Shown here: positions 17,926 through 26,663 of the stretch, piece by piece
Position numbering within the stretch: position 1 is the first letter of the stretch
How the letters are laid out: the number at the start of each line of letters is the position of its first letter
From: Streptomyces cylindrosporus
GTDB lineage: Bacteria > Actinomycetota > Actinomycetes > Streptomycetales > Streptomycetaceae
NCBI RefSeq assembly: GCF_022698165.1
Contig: NZ_JALDAY010000006.1
Span: 186,001 to 250,000 of the forward strand
Length of the DNA stretch: 64,000 nucleotides
Direction of reading: 5' to 3'
Program-made: the position numbers and the translations under genes
The notes under the pieces: generated by a model
What the model saw: the letters and a program-made list of their open reading frames with translations, nothing else
Databases searched by the model: none
Told to the model about the DNA's origin: nothing

Positions 17926-18348
17926 ATGGACCCGATCGTGCTCTCGGCAGGAACGGCTCTCGTGGGAGCCATCGCCACCGACACCTGGGACCACGCCCGC
18001 GCCGCCGTCGTGGCCCTGTGGCGCCGGGCCCGCCCGGACCAGGCCGACGTCATCGACGAGGAACTCGCCGCATCCCGGCGCCGGCTGCTCGCCGCGCGCG
18101 ATGAGGGCACCACGGAGGCCGCGGCGGAGGCCGAGGAGTAGTTGGTGTCGGACTGGCGGATCAGGCTGCAGTCGCTGCTGCGCCACGACCCGTCAGCCGC
18201 GGGAGAGTTGCGCGCACTGCTCGCCGCCGCACTCGCCCGGCCCGACGAAGGCTCCGACAACGTCGGCACGCAGACGCTGCGGGCCGAAGCGTCCGGAAGC
18301 GCCCGTATCTACCAGGCAGGCCGCGACCAGCACATCACCGGCGGCTGA
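17926..18348 (+). pseudogene. Small island protein ending in QAGRDQHI, split by an in-frame TAG
   Basis: Starts ATG 17926 (MDPIVLSAGTALVGAIATD, then TWDHARAAVVALWRRARP). TAG at 18139-18141 stops it after 71 residues. The same frame continues at once with SDWRIRLQSLLRHDP and SARIYQAGRDQHITGG to TGA at 18346. In many Streptomyces genomes these two halves are one protein, encoded just before WD40 or NACHT genes, and GAG to TAG would explain the break. TTG 18142 or GTG 18145 could allow restart, so the protein might still be made in two pieces. The function is unknown. Confidence 0.7.
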
Positions 18349-19818
18349 CCATGGCCGAGGCCCACCGGACGGCAAGACCCTGGCCGCCGCAAGCCGGGGC
18401 GAGGAACTGCACCTCTGGGACATGACCAACCCCGCGCACCCCGATCCGCTCGGCAAACCGACCGTGTGGGGCGAATCCGTAGCCACGCTCGCATTCAGCC
18501 CCGACAGCAAAACCCTCGCCACTGCCGGGACGACCGGCACCGTGACGTTGCTCGACCTGGACAACCGCTCCCACCCCAAGGCGCTCGGCGATCCACTGAC
18601 CGGGCACACCGGCGCAATCACAAGCCTGGCGTTCAGCCGTGACGGCGAAACCCTGGCGGCCGGGTCGGCCGACTGCGCCGTACGACGCTGGCGTGTGGGC
18701 ATCCCGGACACGGCGACCCCGCTCGGACTACCCCTGGCCGGGCGCGCCTCGCCCGTCGAGGCAGTGGCGTTCAGCCCCGACGGGCGAACGATCGCCAGCG
18801 GACACGACGACAGCACGATCCTCCTGTGGAGCTTCCCCGACACCGTGATCGACGACGACGAAGGGGCGTTCTCGCTCACGTTCACCCCCCGCGGTGACCG
18901 GCTCCTGGCCGCAACAATCGGCCAGTACCTGACCGCGTGGCGGTCACGAACCCCGCACACCCCGAGCCGATCACCCCACGCGACGGCGACCAGGCCCGTA
19001 CGGGTGCGGTCATCGCGCTCTCGCCGGACGGCCGGACCCTGGCAGCCGGGGGCCTGGACCGCGTTGGGCAGCTGTGGGACGTCACCGACCTCGCACGCCC
19101 CGTTCCGCTCGGCCGACCGCTCACCGGCCACACCGAGGCCATCCAAGCCGTCCGGTTCAGCCCCGACCGCCGCACACTCGCAAGCCTTGACGACGCCGGC
19201 ACCGTGCGGCTGTGGGACGTCCACGACCGCCGACGGGCGAAGCCCATGGGCACACCGCTCACCGACAACGTTCAAGGCAGTGCAGCGTTGGCGTTCAGCC
19301 CAAGCGGCCGCACGCTCGCCACGGCCGGCCGACCACGCAGCGTCCTTCTATGGCACGTGGCCGACCCCGCCCACCCACCTCTCCTTGTCGAGCTGAACGG
19401 CCACAACGGTTCCGTGCAATCAGTTGCGTTCACCCCTGACGGCCGGACACTGGCCAGCGCAGCGTCCGACGGAGCCGTACGCCTGTGGGAACTGGCCCCC
19501 GGCCAGTGGTCCAAACCCTTGGGGCAACCCCTGACGGGCCATGCCGGCACCGTAAAGGCCCTGGCGATCAGCCACGACGGCCGTCTCCTCGCCACCGGCG
19601 GCTACGACCAGCAAATCCATCTGTGGGACATCACTCACCCCACACGCCCCACAGTGACCGAACGCCCCCTCGCCACCCTCCCCGAGCGCGTCTGGACCCT
19701 GGCCTTCAGCCCCGACGACAGCGTGCAGACCATCTGCGCCGCCATCGCCCGGGCCCTCACACCAGACACCTGGAACCGTCACCTCAGCGGTCTGGAATTC
19801 GACCCACCATGCCACTGA
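18349..19818 (+). pseudogene. WD40 repeat protein, 5'-truncated and frameshifted
   Basis: At least nine WD40 blades are readable, with repeated units such as SLAFSRDGETLAAGSAD, VAFSPDGRTIASGHDD and VAFTPDGRTLASAASDGAV, each ending in LWD/LWE. The sequence begins inside a blade (PDGKTLAAAS) right after the preceding gene, so the start and any N-terminal effector domain are missing. One G is lost near 18940 (TGGGCG became TGGCG), moving the rest to a second frame that runs to 19818. Full-length relatives usually carry a protease, kinase, TIR or NACHT module in front. It is a relic. Confidence 0.85.
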
Positions 19819-20260
19819 CGACTGCCACGTACGCCGGGTCTACCCAGGAGTAGGAACCCAGCGAGTTCGTCCGCGCGGGGTGCCGCTTGGAGTCGTCGAG
19901 GACGTCCCGTAGGGCCGCCACGCGGGCGCTCCTCTGGGCCCATTTCACGAGCGCTCAGTGTCGCGTGGAACCCATCGCGCGAAACCGCCGGACAGCGTCC
20001 CTGGATCGTACGACCCACAGGGCGAACGGTGACTCCGAACCGGAGACCGGCATCACCGTTGCGGGATTGCGGGACAGTCCGGGAACTCCAGGAAACGGCG
20101 TGCAGCTCACCCCGTTCCGTTGAAGGGGGATATGACAGTTGCCGTAGAACGCCTCACCGGCACGCCGCGGACGGTCGCATCCTGCCTCTGCGGCCGGGCG
20201 TGAGTCCGGCCGTGGCCGGGGCCGCCGGGCCCCACGACATTAATGGGATACGACGGTTTG
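19819..20260. other. 442-base stretch without a supported gene
   Basis: Lies between the WD40 relic and the 3' end of the NACHT gene. Frames on both strands lack family character. GC-rich complementary blocks near 20190-20240 may help end NACHT transcription, but no clean stem is evident. Confidence 0.4.
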
Positions 20261-23032
20261 CTACGCCGGTGTGTGTGCACCAGTATGTGGCGGCGAGCGT
20301 CGGGGAATGGGTTTGTTGGCGCGGATGAAAACCCAGGTGACCCCCTCGGTGAGGGGACGCCCACGACGGGGCCGCCAGTGGGGGAACGATGACACCATCT
20401 GGGACAGGCTCGGCGTGTGGTCGGGGCTCATTTCGAGCTCGAAGGTGACCAGGTAGGGCAGTTCCTCGAGGATCTCCAGAAAGGTCGCCACATGGTTAAA
20501 GCGGGCGTCCCAAGCCCGCTTGATACGCAGCCAAGACAATGCCGGAAGCCGATCCGCGATGGCCGACGGCGCAGTGTCGATCACGTCGCGCTCCGCGGTC
20601 AGTGTTCGAATGCCCCTACGCGCCTCGTCGGGCCACTGCTCCAGCATCCGCCACGGAGTGATCTGGCAGTCGGGGCAGGGAGCGGTGCCGAAGGAGAGCT
20701 CTTCAAGGCGGCCCTGAGCGAGGCCTAGGAACGCCTTGTGTTCCACTGCGCCCTCCACAACCAGTGTCCGCAGTGACGGTGGCATGAGCAGGTGTGGCAG
20801 TGATGGTGCGGGCTGGTCGATAGCAAGGTATCGCAGCTCCGCCAAGCGGCCGAGAGCGGCGTAATTATCCGCAGGTCCGGACACCTGCAGCTCTTTGAGA
20901 TGAGCCAGATGCCCTACATGTGCCAGGAATGTCGCCCCCACCTGGAGCCGTTCCTCCCAGCGTAGTGGGGACAGCACGACGCGGGCGAACTCGGTCGGGT
21001 CGAACTCAGGCCACATCGTCCGCAGCTGCCGCTCCACGGCGAGTGTGGCGTTTGGAGTGAACCGGGCCAGGGTCCGCATCGCCGAAGGGCCGCCGACCAG
21101 TCGGCAGGTATGCAAGATCGCGTTTACCACGTCGGGGCGCAGCCCGGTCTCGGGCCCGGGCATCAGGTCCAGCGTGACCTCCCCAAGGCCAGCCAGCGCG
21201 GTGGCCTGCTCCAGGTCCTGAGGAGGGATCAGCTGGGCGGCCCGGAGCCGTGCCTCACGATGTACGTCGGGGTCGAGGGAGCTAGCGCCGGTGACGCAAT
21301 CGACGGCGAGGATCGTCAGTCGCAGGTGGTAGCGAGGCTCCGCGCGGGCGCGTTCCAGTAATGCTCTGATCAGCTCGTTCCGTTCCTGATCACGGGCGCG
21401 GCCGGAGGTCATCACGACGACTTCCTGCCACTGGTCCTCATGGGCGTGGCTGACCAGGAAATCGAGATCCCGCTCGTCGAGGAGTTGTTCGGCTGCCAAG
21501 TACTCCTGGAAGGTGCGGTGCACGAAGTCCACCCGGCCCGTTGCCGGGGATCTCAGCAGGCCCGTGCGCACCAGAAGCTGCCTGGCTACCAGTTCCGCGT
21601 CCGGCGGTTGGTGGACCGACGTCTTCAGATAGCCCCGGACAAGGTCGACGAGTTCCTGCACGGACAGCTCTGCCCGGTCGTTACGGATCATCCAATAGGC
21701 CAGTTTGCGCAGCAGCATCTCGCGCACCCCCGTGCGCAAGGGAGGTCCCCCATCATCGATCTGCCGGTGCTGATCGCGGCGGACCAACAGCATTTCGAGC
21801 GCCGCCTCGTAGAGCTTGATCCGGTCGTCGGGCAGATGCATGGCTCGATCCCAATGCAAGGCACACAACAAGGCGCACAACAAGGGGTTGCTCGCGAGCC
21901 TGCGCAACTCACGGCGCTGGGCCAAGCAGTGGATCAGCGCATGCTCGTGTGCAGTGAGACGCTGCTGCTGGTCTTCGCTCGCTGCCGCCTCCCGCATGGT
22001 GCCGTGCCAGTGCCGGATGAATTGGTTCTGGTCACCCAGGCTCATCAGAGCCAGCTCGAAAGAGTCGAAATCCTCGTGCCGCAGCCACAGTTCATCAACG
22101 GCGGCCTGCCGCGAAGTGATCACGTAGTGGCAGTTGTGGTAGATCCCGGTCAGCTGACGCAGCCAGGTGCGAACCTCGTCCCGGCGGTCGGCGTGCAGTT
22201 CGTCCACCCCATCGATCAACACAAGCGCGCGTCCGCTGTCCATGACCTTGTGTACGAAGTCGGGTGGGGCCTGGTCGACAATCATGCCTCCTGCGTAGGT
22301 CATGAACTTGCTGGGACCAGGCAGGTCGCCTTCCGTGAACCGGCGCAGCGGGAGGAAGAAGGGCACCAGTCCCTGCCAGGCGGCCATAGCTCCCGGCAGC
22401 GTCCGTCGTATCGAGGCGACCGCCAGCCACTTGAGTAGCGTGGTCTTCCCTGATCCCGCGTCGCCTCGCAGCAAGACACGTGTGGAGGTGCCGATGGCGT
22501 CCTCGACGCGCTGCGGTCCCTCCCCGACACGGCCACCAGATCCTCTCTCTTCCACGGTGAGGCTGATGTAGGAGGTACTCATCCGGTACTGGAAGTCAGG
22601 CCGACTGAGGGTGACGCCGAACAACTCCATCGTGTCGAGCAATGGCACGACGCTTCGCTGATACCGGGTGATGAACTCAAGGTCTTTGGGGACGAACGAC
22701 ACTGCCTTGCTCGCCGCTTCCAAGAGCCTGACCTCATCGGCCGCCTTGGCCTGCTTCCAGCGCTGCCGGCAATCCCGCTGCACCTCGACCACACGTGCCG
22801 CGTCCCAGCCCGCATACCGCGCACAGGCTCCGGCGACGGCCACGGCGACGTCGAGCGACGGGAAGCGGAGCCCCTGGAACACCGTGCCCATCGTCGACTT
22901 GGACACCTGGTACGGGTGCGGAACGTGCACCGTCTCTTCCGACAGGGCCTTCAAGGAAGGCTGGCCTGCGCTGGCCCTCAACTGCACAAGCCACACGCCG
23001 AATTGCACCGCCGGGTTGTCCTGCTGCTGCAT
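20261..23032 (-). CDS. NACHT-domain STAND ATPase (bacterial NLR-like) with XRE-like N-terminus
   Basis: A 923-residue intact protein. Residues 1-75 resemble the XRE-type helix-turn-helix modules common at the front of actinobacterial STAND proteins (LRASAGQPSLKALSEE, then LRFPSLDVAVAVAGAC). The NACHT core follows: Walker A GDAGSGKTT at 190-198, Walker B ALVLIDGVDEL near 269-279, YVITSR sensor, and the NPLLCALLCAL and FVHRTFQEYLAAEQL blocks typical of NACHT winged-helix regions. The last 250 residues are leucine-rich-like (LKELQVSG, LAELRYLAID, LRTLVVEG). bNACHT proteins are known anti-phage ATPases that oligomerise on sensing a trigger. No separate effector domain is recognisable. ATG 23032 is preferred over 23077. 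Confidence 0.88.
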   Translation of the reverse strand: MQQQDNPAVQFGVWLVQLRASAGQPSLKALSEETVHVPHPYQVSKSTMGTVFQGLRFPSLDVAVAVAGACARYAGWDAARVVEVQRDCRQRWKQAKAADEVRLLEAASKAVSFVPKDLEFITRYQRSVVPLLDTMELFGVTLSRPDFQYRMSTSYISLTVEERGSGGRVGEGPQRVEDAIGTSTRVLLRGDAGSGKTTLLKWLAVASIRRTLPGAMAAWQGLVPFFLPLRRFTEGDLPGPSKFMTYAGGMIVDQAPPDFVHKVMDSGRALVLIDGVDELHADRRDEVRTWLRQLTGIYHNCHYVITSRQAAVDELWLRHEDFDSFELALMSLGDQNQFIRHWHGTMREAAASEDQQQRLTAHEHALIHCLAQRRELRRLASNPLLCALLCALHWDRAMHLPDDRIKLYEAALEMLLVRRDQHRQIDDGGPPLRTGVREMLLRKLAYWMIRNDRAELSVQELVDLVRGYLKTSVHQPPDAELVARQLLVRTGLLRSPATGRVDFVHRTFQEYLAAEQLLDERDLDFLVSHAHEDQWQEVVVMTSGRARDQERNELIRALLERARAEPRYHLRLTILAVDCVTGASSLDPDVHREARLRAAQLIPPQDLEQATALAGLGEVTLDLMPGPETGLRPDVVNAILHTCRLVGGPSAMRTLARFTPNATLAVERQLRTMWPEFDPTEFARVVLSPLRWEERLQVGATFLAHVGHLAHLKELQVSGPADNYAALGRLAELRYLAIDQPAPSLPHLLMPPSLRTLVVEGAVEHKAFLGLAQGRLEELSFGTAPCPDCQITPWRMLEQWPDEARRGIRTLTAERDVIDTAPSAIADRLPALSWLRIKRAWDARFNHVATFLEILEELPYLVTFELEMSPDHTPSLSQMVSSFPHWRPRRGRPLTEGVTWVFIRANKPIPRRSPPHTGAHTPA

Positions 23033-23046
23033 GCAGACCCGTTCCC

Positions 23047-23073
23047 CCGTCCACGTCCGTCCACGTCCGTCCA
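23047..23073. repeat. 10-bp tandem repeat upstream of the NACHT gene
   Basis: The unit CCACGTCCGT occurs twice plus partial flanking copies, 15-41 bases upstream of the NACHT start codon. Copy-number change here could alter leader length or, if ATG 23077 is used, the reading frame. Confidence 0.6.
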
Positions 23074-23183
23074 GCATTTTCCACCGCGCTGGAGTCCGTG
23101 TCCCGACAAGACGTCAATTGTGTGCAGGCCGTCAAACCCAGGACATTCCAGGGACGGCAGAGGGCGGCGAGGAGTGAGAAACG

Positions 23184-23303
23184 GTGCAGACCCTAGACGC
23201 GTTGGCAGCGATCATGACCGGGCTTTCAGCGCTGATCAACACCAGCCTGACGGTGTACCAGGCGATGACGGCCCGCCGCCGCAACCAGCCTGACCCTCAC
23301 TGA
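23184..23303 (+). CDS. 39-residue hydrophobic small protein, divergent from NACHT
   Basis: GTG start with GGAG about ten bases upstream, stop TGA at 23301. The product begins VQTLDALAAIMTGL, continues SALINTSLTVYQAMTA and ends in a basic RRRNQPDPH tail: one amphipathic or membrane helix plus a positive end. It starts 152 bases from the NACHT start on the opposite strand. Small membrane-active peptides are plausible partners of defence ATPases, but this link is inference. It is short enough to be chance. Confidence 0.4.
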   Translation: MQTLDALAAIMTGLSALINTSLTVYQAMTARRRNQPDPH

Positions 23304-23471
23304 CCATGCACGCCAGGCAGGTAGGCGACACTGAACAGCCGGGCTGCCGACCTGCCACGAGCCGGCACCAGACGACGGCCGTGGCTCAGCCGGCCGGGAT
23401 CACGCGCTCCACCCAGAGCGGGAAAGGCTCGCAGAAGACAGGTCACGGCGATAACGGCATACCGCGACGGC

Positions 23472-23807
23472 TCATGCCGCGGCGGCGGCCAACTCGGGAA
23501 AGCGCTGCTCCCAGCAGATGCGTACGGGCTTGCCCAGGGCGATGCGCAGCCGTGGCCAATACCTCACGAGCAGGTCGGCGTTGAGGTAACCGGTCAAGTC
23601 GTCACGCAGGCCGTTCGTGAGCACGATGCGGTACAGGCCCAGCAGCAGCTTCTCGTCGCTCACCTCGAAGCGCCTCAACCCCGACCACGCCAGATGCAGA
23701 GGCAGCTCCACCGTCCCGGTCGCGGGGCCGGACAGCTCCTCAAGATGCGAGGGCAGACGCTCGGCCACATGGGCCCAGCGGGAAGCGGTGGCGTGGTCCA
23801 CGGTCAC
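23472..23807 (-). CDS. Conserved hypothetical protein
   Basis: About 111 residues from GTG 23807. The coding signal is good: LPSHLEELSGPATGTVELPL, EVSDEKLLLGLYRIVLTNG, NADLLVRYWPRLRIALG and a final CWEQRFPELAAAAA. Similar small proteins (ending in ...WEERFPELA) are widespread in Streptomyces, often near mobile or plasmid-like regions, and have no assigned role. No membrane segment or known motif. Confidence 0.65.
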   Translation of the reverse strand: MTVDHATASRWAHVAERLPSHLEELSGPATGTVELPLHLAWSGLRRFEVSDEKLLLGLYRIVLTNGLRDDLTGYLNADLLVRYWPRLRIALGKPVRICWEQRFPELAAAAA

Positions 23808-24471
23808 AGCTTCAGTATGACTCCTGGTGGCGGGACTCATCGCCCGTCGGCGGACGTGCACCCGCTGCCGGATGTCCGGCCGGCACCGGCCCCAGCCGCC
23901 CGACAGTAGCCTGGAGGCAGCCCAGCGCACCGGCACCGTCGACCCTGTACGACTGCTGTGCGACGGCAGGGGCCCCTTCCTCGAAACCCTGGCCCCGCCG
24001 TCCGCGCCGACACCGAACAGGCCCTGGCTGAGGCCCGGGCCCGGCTGGCCGGCCATGTCAGCGAGATCGCTGTGCAGCAGCTCGGTGATGCTTCGGTTCC
24101 GCACCCGGCAGCTGGCATGCCGGGGGCGGAACCGTTCGTCGATGGGGCGGGTTATCCGAGCCAGACGGATGTCGATGACGTACAGGCATCCGGCCGGGCG
24201 GTTGATCCAGTAGACGGCGGTGAGGCCGCCGACCGAGCAGGAGCGGGCGGGCGATGCAGGCCCCCTACCCGAGGCTGCGGGCCCTGCTCGGTCGGGGATG
24301 CCCCGTACGGGGCGGACGAGGCCGGGGACGTGCGGTTTTGCCTGCCCGATGAGGATGGCCGGGAGCGGTCGCTGCGGCTGGACGAGATCCCGCTGCCGCC
24401 GACCACCCCGGCCGCCTGGCCGCGCCCGTAGGCGTGCCGTTCGCGGCGGGCCAATGGGCTGCAACGCCCAA
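23808..24471. other. 664-base stretch without a confident gene
   Basis: Some readable patches exist, such as VRFCLPDEDGRERSLRLDE on the plus strand near 24330-24400, followed by a stop at 24429, but no continuous frame with a start and ribosome site. Possibly a decayed gene running to the right. Confidence 0.35.
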
Positions 24472-24502
24472 GGACCCCGGCGGTGGCTGACCGCCGGGGT
24501 CC
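24472..24502 (-). terminator. Hairpin terminator
   Basis: A perfect 13-bp stem (24472-24484 with 24490-24502) and a five-base loop, 17 bases past the stop of the minus-strand fragment at 24519. It likely ends transcription from the IHF-like gene. Confidence 0.75.
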
Positions 24503-24518
24503 TCGGCGGCGTGCCGGT

Positions 24519-24713
24519 CAGACGTCGATGTCGACGAGCGGCGGGAGTTCGCGCAGGGCGGTGGGCAGGTCGGTGATGCCGCGCTGGAGGTACCAGCCGC
24601 GGGCCCAGCGCAGGACAGCGGCGCGGCCGAGGCGCACCTCGTCGCAGAACTGCGAGAGCACGTTGGCGCAGAAGTCCTCGCGGAGCGCGACGAGTGCGTC
24701 GTTCTGGCGTCTC
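24519..24713 (-). pseudogene. Hypothetical protein, C-terminal part
   Basis: Good coding sequence (NDALVALREDFCANVLSQFC, EVRLGRAAVLRWARGWYL, DLPTALRELPPLVDIDV) up to the stop, but no credible start in frame downstream of the IHF-like stop codon. It may be the tail of a gene whose front is deleted, or a short protein with an unrecognised start. Family unknown. Confidence 0.45.
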
Positions 24714-24755
24714 CACCCTGCCGGAGCCGGGCGCCGACCGACAGGGCGCCACCGG

Positions 24756-25067
24756 TCAGCCCTTGGGCGCGAACCGTTCGAGAAGGCGTTCGCGCTGCTG
24801 GATACCCAGGCCGCGCACCCGGCGGCTGTCGGAGATCCCCATCTCGGCGAGGAGCTTGCCGGCCCGGACCTTGCCGATGTCGGGAGCGATTCGAGCAGGG
24901 CGGACCGGCATCTTGCGGACGGCCTCGGAGTCGCTGGCCAGCACCTCGGCGAGCGACAGCGTGCCGTGCTTGAGGGCGCCCTTCACATCGGCCCGCTCCT
25001 TGCCCGTGGCGGCGGCCTTGTCGGGCGCGGCCCGGCGCTGTTCGGGACTGAGCGGGGGCAGAGCCAT
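24756..25067 (-). CDS. Actinobacterial integration-host-factor-like DNA-binding protein
   Basis: 103 residues. The opening MALPPLSPEQRRAA and the C-terminal GISDSRRVRGLGIQQRERLL match the actinobacterial IHF (mIHF/sIHF) family, a nucleoid protein with a helix-two-turns-helix DNA-binding domain; IGKVRAGKLLAEMGISDSRR is the core. The central part (TLSLAEVLASDSEAVRKM) is also as in the family. It is more divergent than the housekeeping sIHF expected elsewhere in a Streptomyces chromosome, so it is probably a mobile-element or accessory copy. Confidence 0.85.
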   Translation of the reverse strand: MALPPLSPEQRRAAPDKAAATGKERADVKGALKHGTLSLAEVLASDSEAVRKMPVRPARIAPDIGKVRAGKLLAEMGISDSRRVRGLGIQQRERLLERFAPKG

Positions 25068-25159
25068 GAGGGGAATCCTCTCGTCGTGCGAAACGTGAGC
25101 GGGCCCATCATGGCTCCGCACACGGGCCGTTGACCGGCAGGTTTACGGGGTTTACACGG

Positions 25160-25480
25160 TCAGTCCGCATCCTCGGCAGCTGCTTGGAGGGCCTGCCGGA
25201 GCTGGCCGGTGCCGGGTGCCCCGGCGATTCCGGTGGGGGTGCGGTAGATCCGGCAGGCGACGGACGCGGGGGCGCCGGGCTCGGCGAAGGGGTCGCGGCC
25301 GTTGATGAGGATGGTCGGGGAGCCGGTGAACCCAGCCTGTTCGGCCTCGGCCTGGTCGGCGATCACGCGGGTGGTGACGGCCGTGGCGCTCAGCCCGGCA
25401 TCGGCCAGGGCCTCGCGCAGCCGTTGCTCGGCAAGCTGCTGGTTGGGGCAGTCGGGCACGACCAGGACCTCGATCTCCAT
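25160..25480 (-). CDS. Thioredoxin-like small protein with VPDCPNQ motif
   Basis: 106 residues. The N-terminal strand-loop EVLVVPDCPNQQLAEQRLRE places a single Cys where thioredoxin folds carry CxxC, and GFTGSPTILINGRDPF supplies the cis-Pro region. A second Cys is in ASVACRIYRT. Relatives are annotated as alkylmercury lyase-like or DF-family (seleno)proteins and often sit near mercury or arsenic genes, though none is adjacent here. A redox or metal-binding role is likely. ATG 25480 begins the conserved block. Confidence 0.8.
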   Translation of the reverse strand: MEIEVLVVPDCPNQQLAEQRLREALADAGLSATAVTTRVIADQAEAEQAGFTGSPTILINGRDPFAEPGAPASVACRIYRTPTGIAGAPGTGQLRQALQAAAEDAD

Positions 25481-26578
25481 GCCTCCAGGGTCGCGCGTCC
25501 CGGTGTCGTACGGGCCGAACGGCCCGACCTGGCCGGGCAGGGCGCCGAGCTGGGGCGAGTCGCCCTTGGTGCGGTGCGGTCCGGGGATCACGTGTTACTC
25601 CCTGGGGTGTGGGCGCGTTCGGTCGGACGTGGCCGCGGGATGCCGTCGGCGGCGATCAGGGCGGTGAAGTCGGCGTGCGCCGCCTCGACGGCTGCGGGGT
25701 ACGCCTCGCGCTTGGCGTGCTCGGCGAGCGCCCGGTAGACGCTGGCGACGGAAGGGCTCTGTCCCTTGCGTTTGCCGGTGGGGATGATCAGGTCGGGCTG
25801 GATCTCCTCGACGGACTCGCCGTTCGCGCGGCGCCGGAGCACGGTGTGGAGCATGTCGTCGGTGATGACCGGGGGCCGGCCGCCGTGCTTGCCCTTGCGG
25901 GCCGTGGTGTCGAGCCCCTCCAGTGTCGACTCCCGGATGTTCTCCCGCTCCGTCTCCGCCATCGCCGCGAACAATGCGAACAGCAGCTTGCCGGGGCCGG
26001 TGGGGTCTTAAATGCCGGGCAGGGGTCCGGCGAGCATCTCCAGGACCAGGCCGTGGGCGGTGAGGTGGTCGGCCAGCGCGGTGAGTTCGGCGGCGTCGCG
26101 GCCGAGCCGCTTCATCTCGTACACGGTGAAGATGACCCGGCAGTGCGGGGCGTGCGCCTTGACCTCCCGCGCGGTCCTCAGCGCCTCTTCGAACCGGGGG
26201 CGGACCCGTACCCGGGTGCTGATCTTCTCGCTGAAGATCTTCTCCCTCGGGATGCCGTGCTTGCTGAGCGCGTCGAGCTGCGAGTCGAGTTCCTGCCCGA
26301 GAGTCGAGCACCTCGCGTAGCCGATACGGATGTCCGCGCTCGGCAGGTCCGGATCGATGGGCGCCGGCGGCGGGGTGCCCAGCCGCCACGGCCGGCCCGG
26401 GCCGCGGTCGGCCGGGGTCGGCACCCGCAGCGCCTTCTCCAGCCGGGGCACCATCGTGAAGCGGCGGGTGTGGTAGGCGGAGGCGACCGCGCCGCCGCGC
26501 GAGCGGCACGGCGAGCCGGGCTGCGCGTCACACTTCGGACAGGCGTGCTGTTCGACGTCGTCCGCGTCCGACCGGTCG

Positions 26579-26583
26579 GTTGG
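26579..26583. repeat. Left copy of 5-bp target duplication GTTGG
   Basis: Immediately outside the left terminal repeat of the cassette; an identical GTTGG is at 27508-27512. Confidence 0.6.
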
Positions 26584-26589
26584 TGTGAC

Positions 26590-26608
26590 TGAGCGCTTCA
26601 GTTGGCCG
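26590..26608 (+). repeat. Left outer 19-bp end repeat
   Basis: TGAGCGCTTCAGTTGGCCG; matches 26612-26630 and the inverse of 27483-27501 and 27463-27481. Confidence 0.7.
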
Positions 26609-26611
26609 CTT

Positions 26612-26630
26612 TGAGTGTCACAGTTGGCCA
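26612..26630 (+). repeat. Left inner 19-bp end repeat
   Basis: TGAGTGTCACAGTTGGCCA; 22 bases from the outer copy, sharing TGAG and CAGTTGGCC. Confidence 0.65.
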
Positions 26631-26663
26631 CGTCCCGTGCCCTCAGCCAGAAGGAGTGTCCTA

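Larger units (their letters stand above)
25588..26631 (-). pseudogene. Small serine recombinase with internal ochre stop and displaced 5' end
   Basis: The resolvase/invertase domain starts at IRIGYARCSTLGQELDSQL, with the catalytic Ser in ARCST. It is preceded by a zinc-type motif (HACPKCDAQPGSPC with YHTRR). TAA at 26008-26010 interrupts LAGPLPGI, where relatives have Tyr; the frame continues with DPTGPGKLLFALFAAMAETE and a helix-turn-helix tail (GGRPPVITDDM, SVASVYRALAEH) to 25588. The first 16 codons lie inside the transposon-like cassette, so the original start was probably replaced by the insertion. Function would need stop readthrough. Confidence 0.8.

Noticed and set aside
23040..23080. 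CRISPR-like repeat
   Set aside because: The 10-bp repeat has no spacers and too few copies.
24152..24454. Minus-strand frame containing AVYWINRPAGCLYVIDIRLA-type sequence
   Set aside because: Looks partly coding but has no start, no ribosome site and no family match; could be chance.
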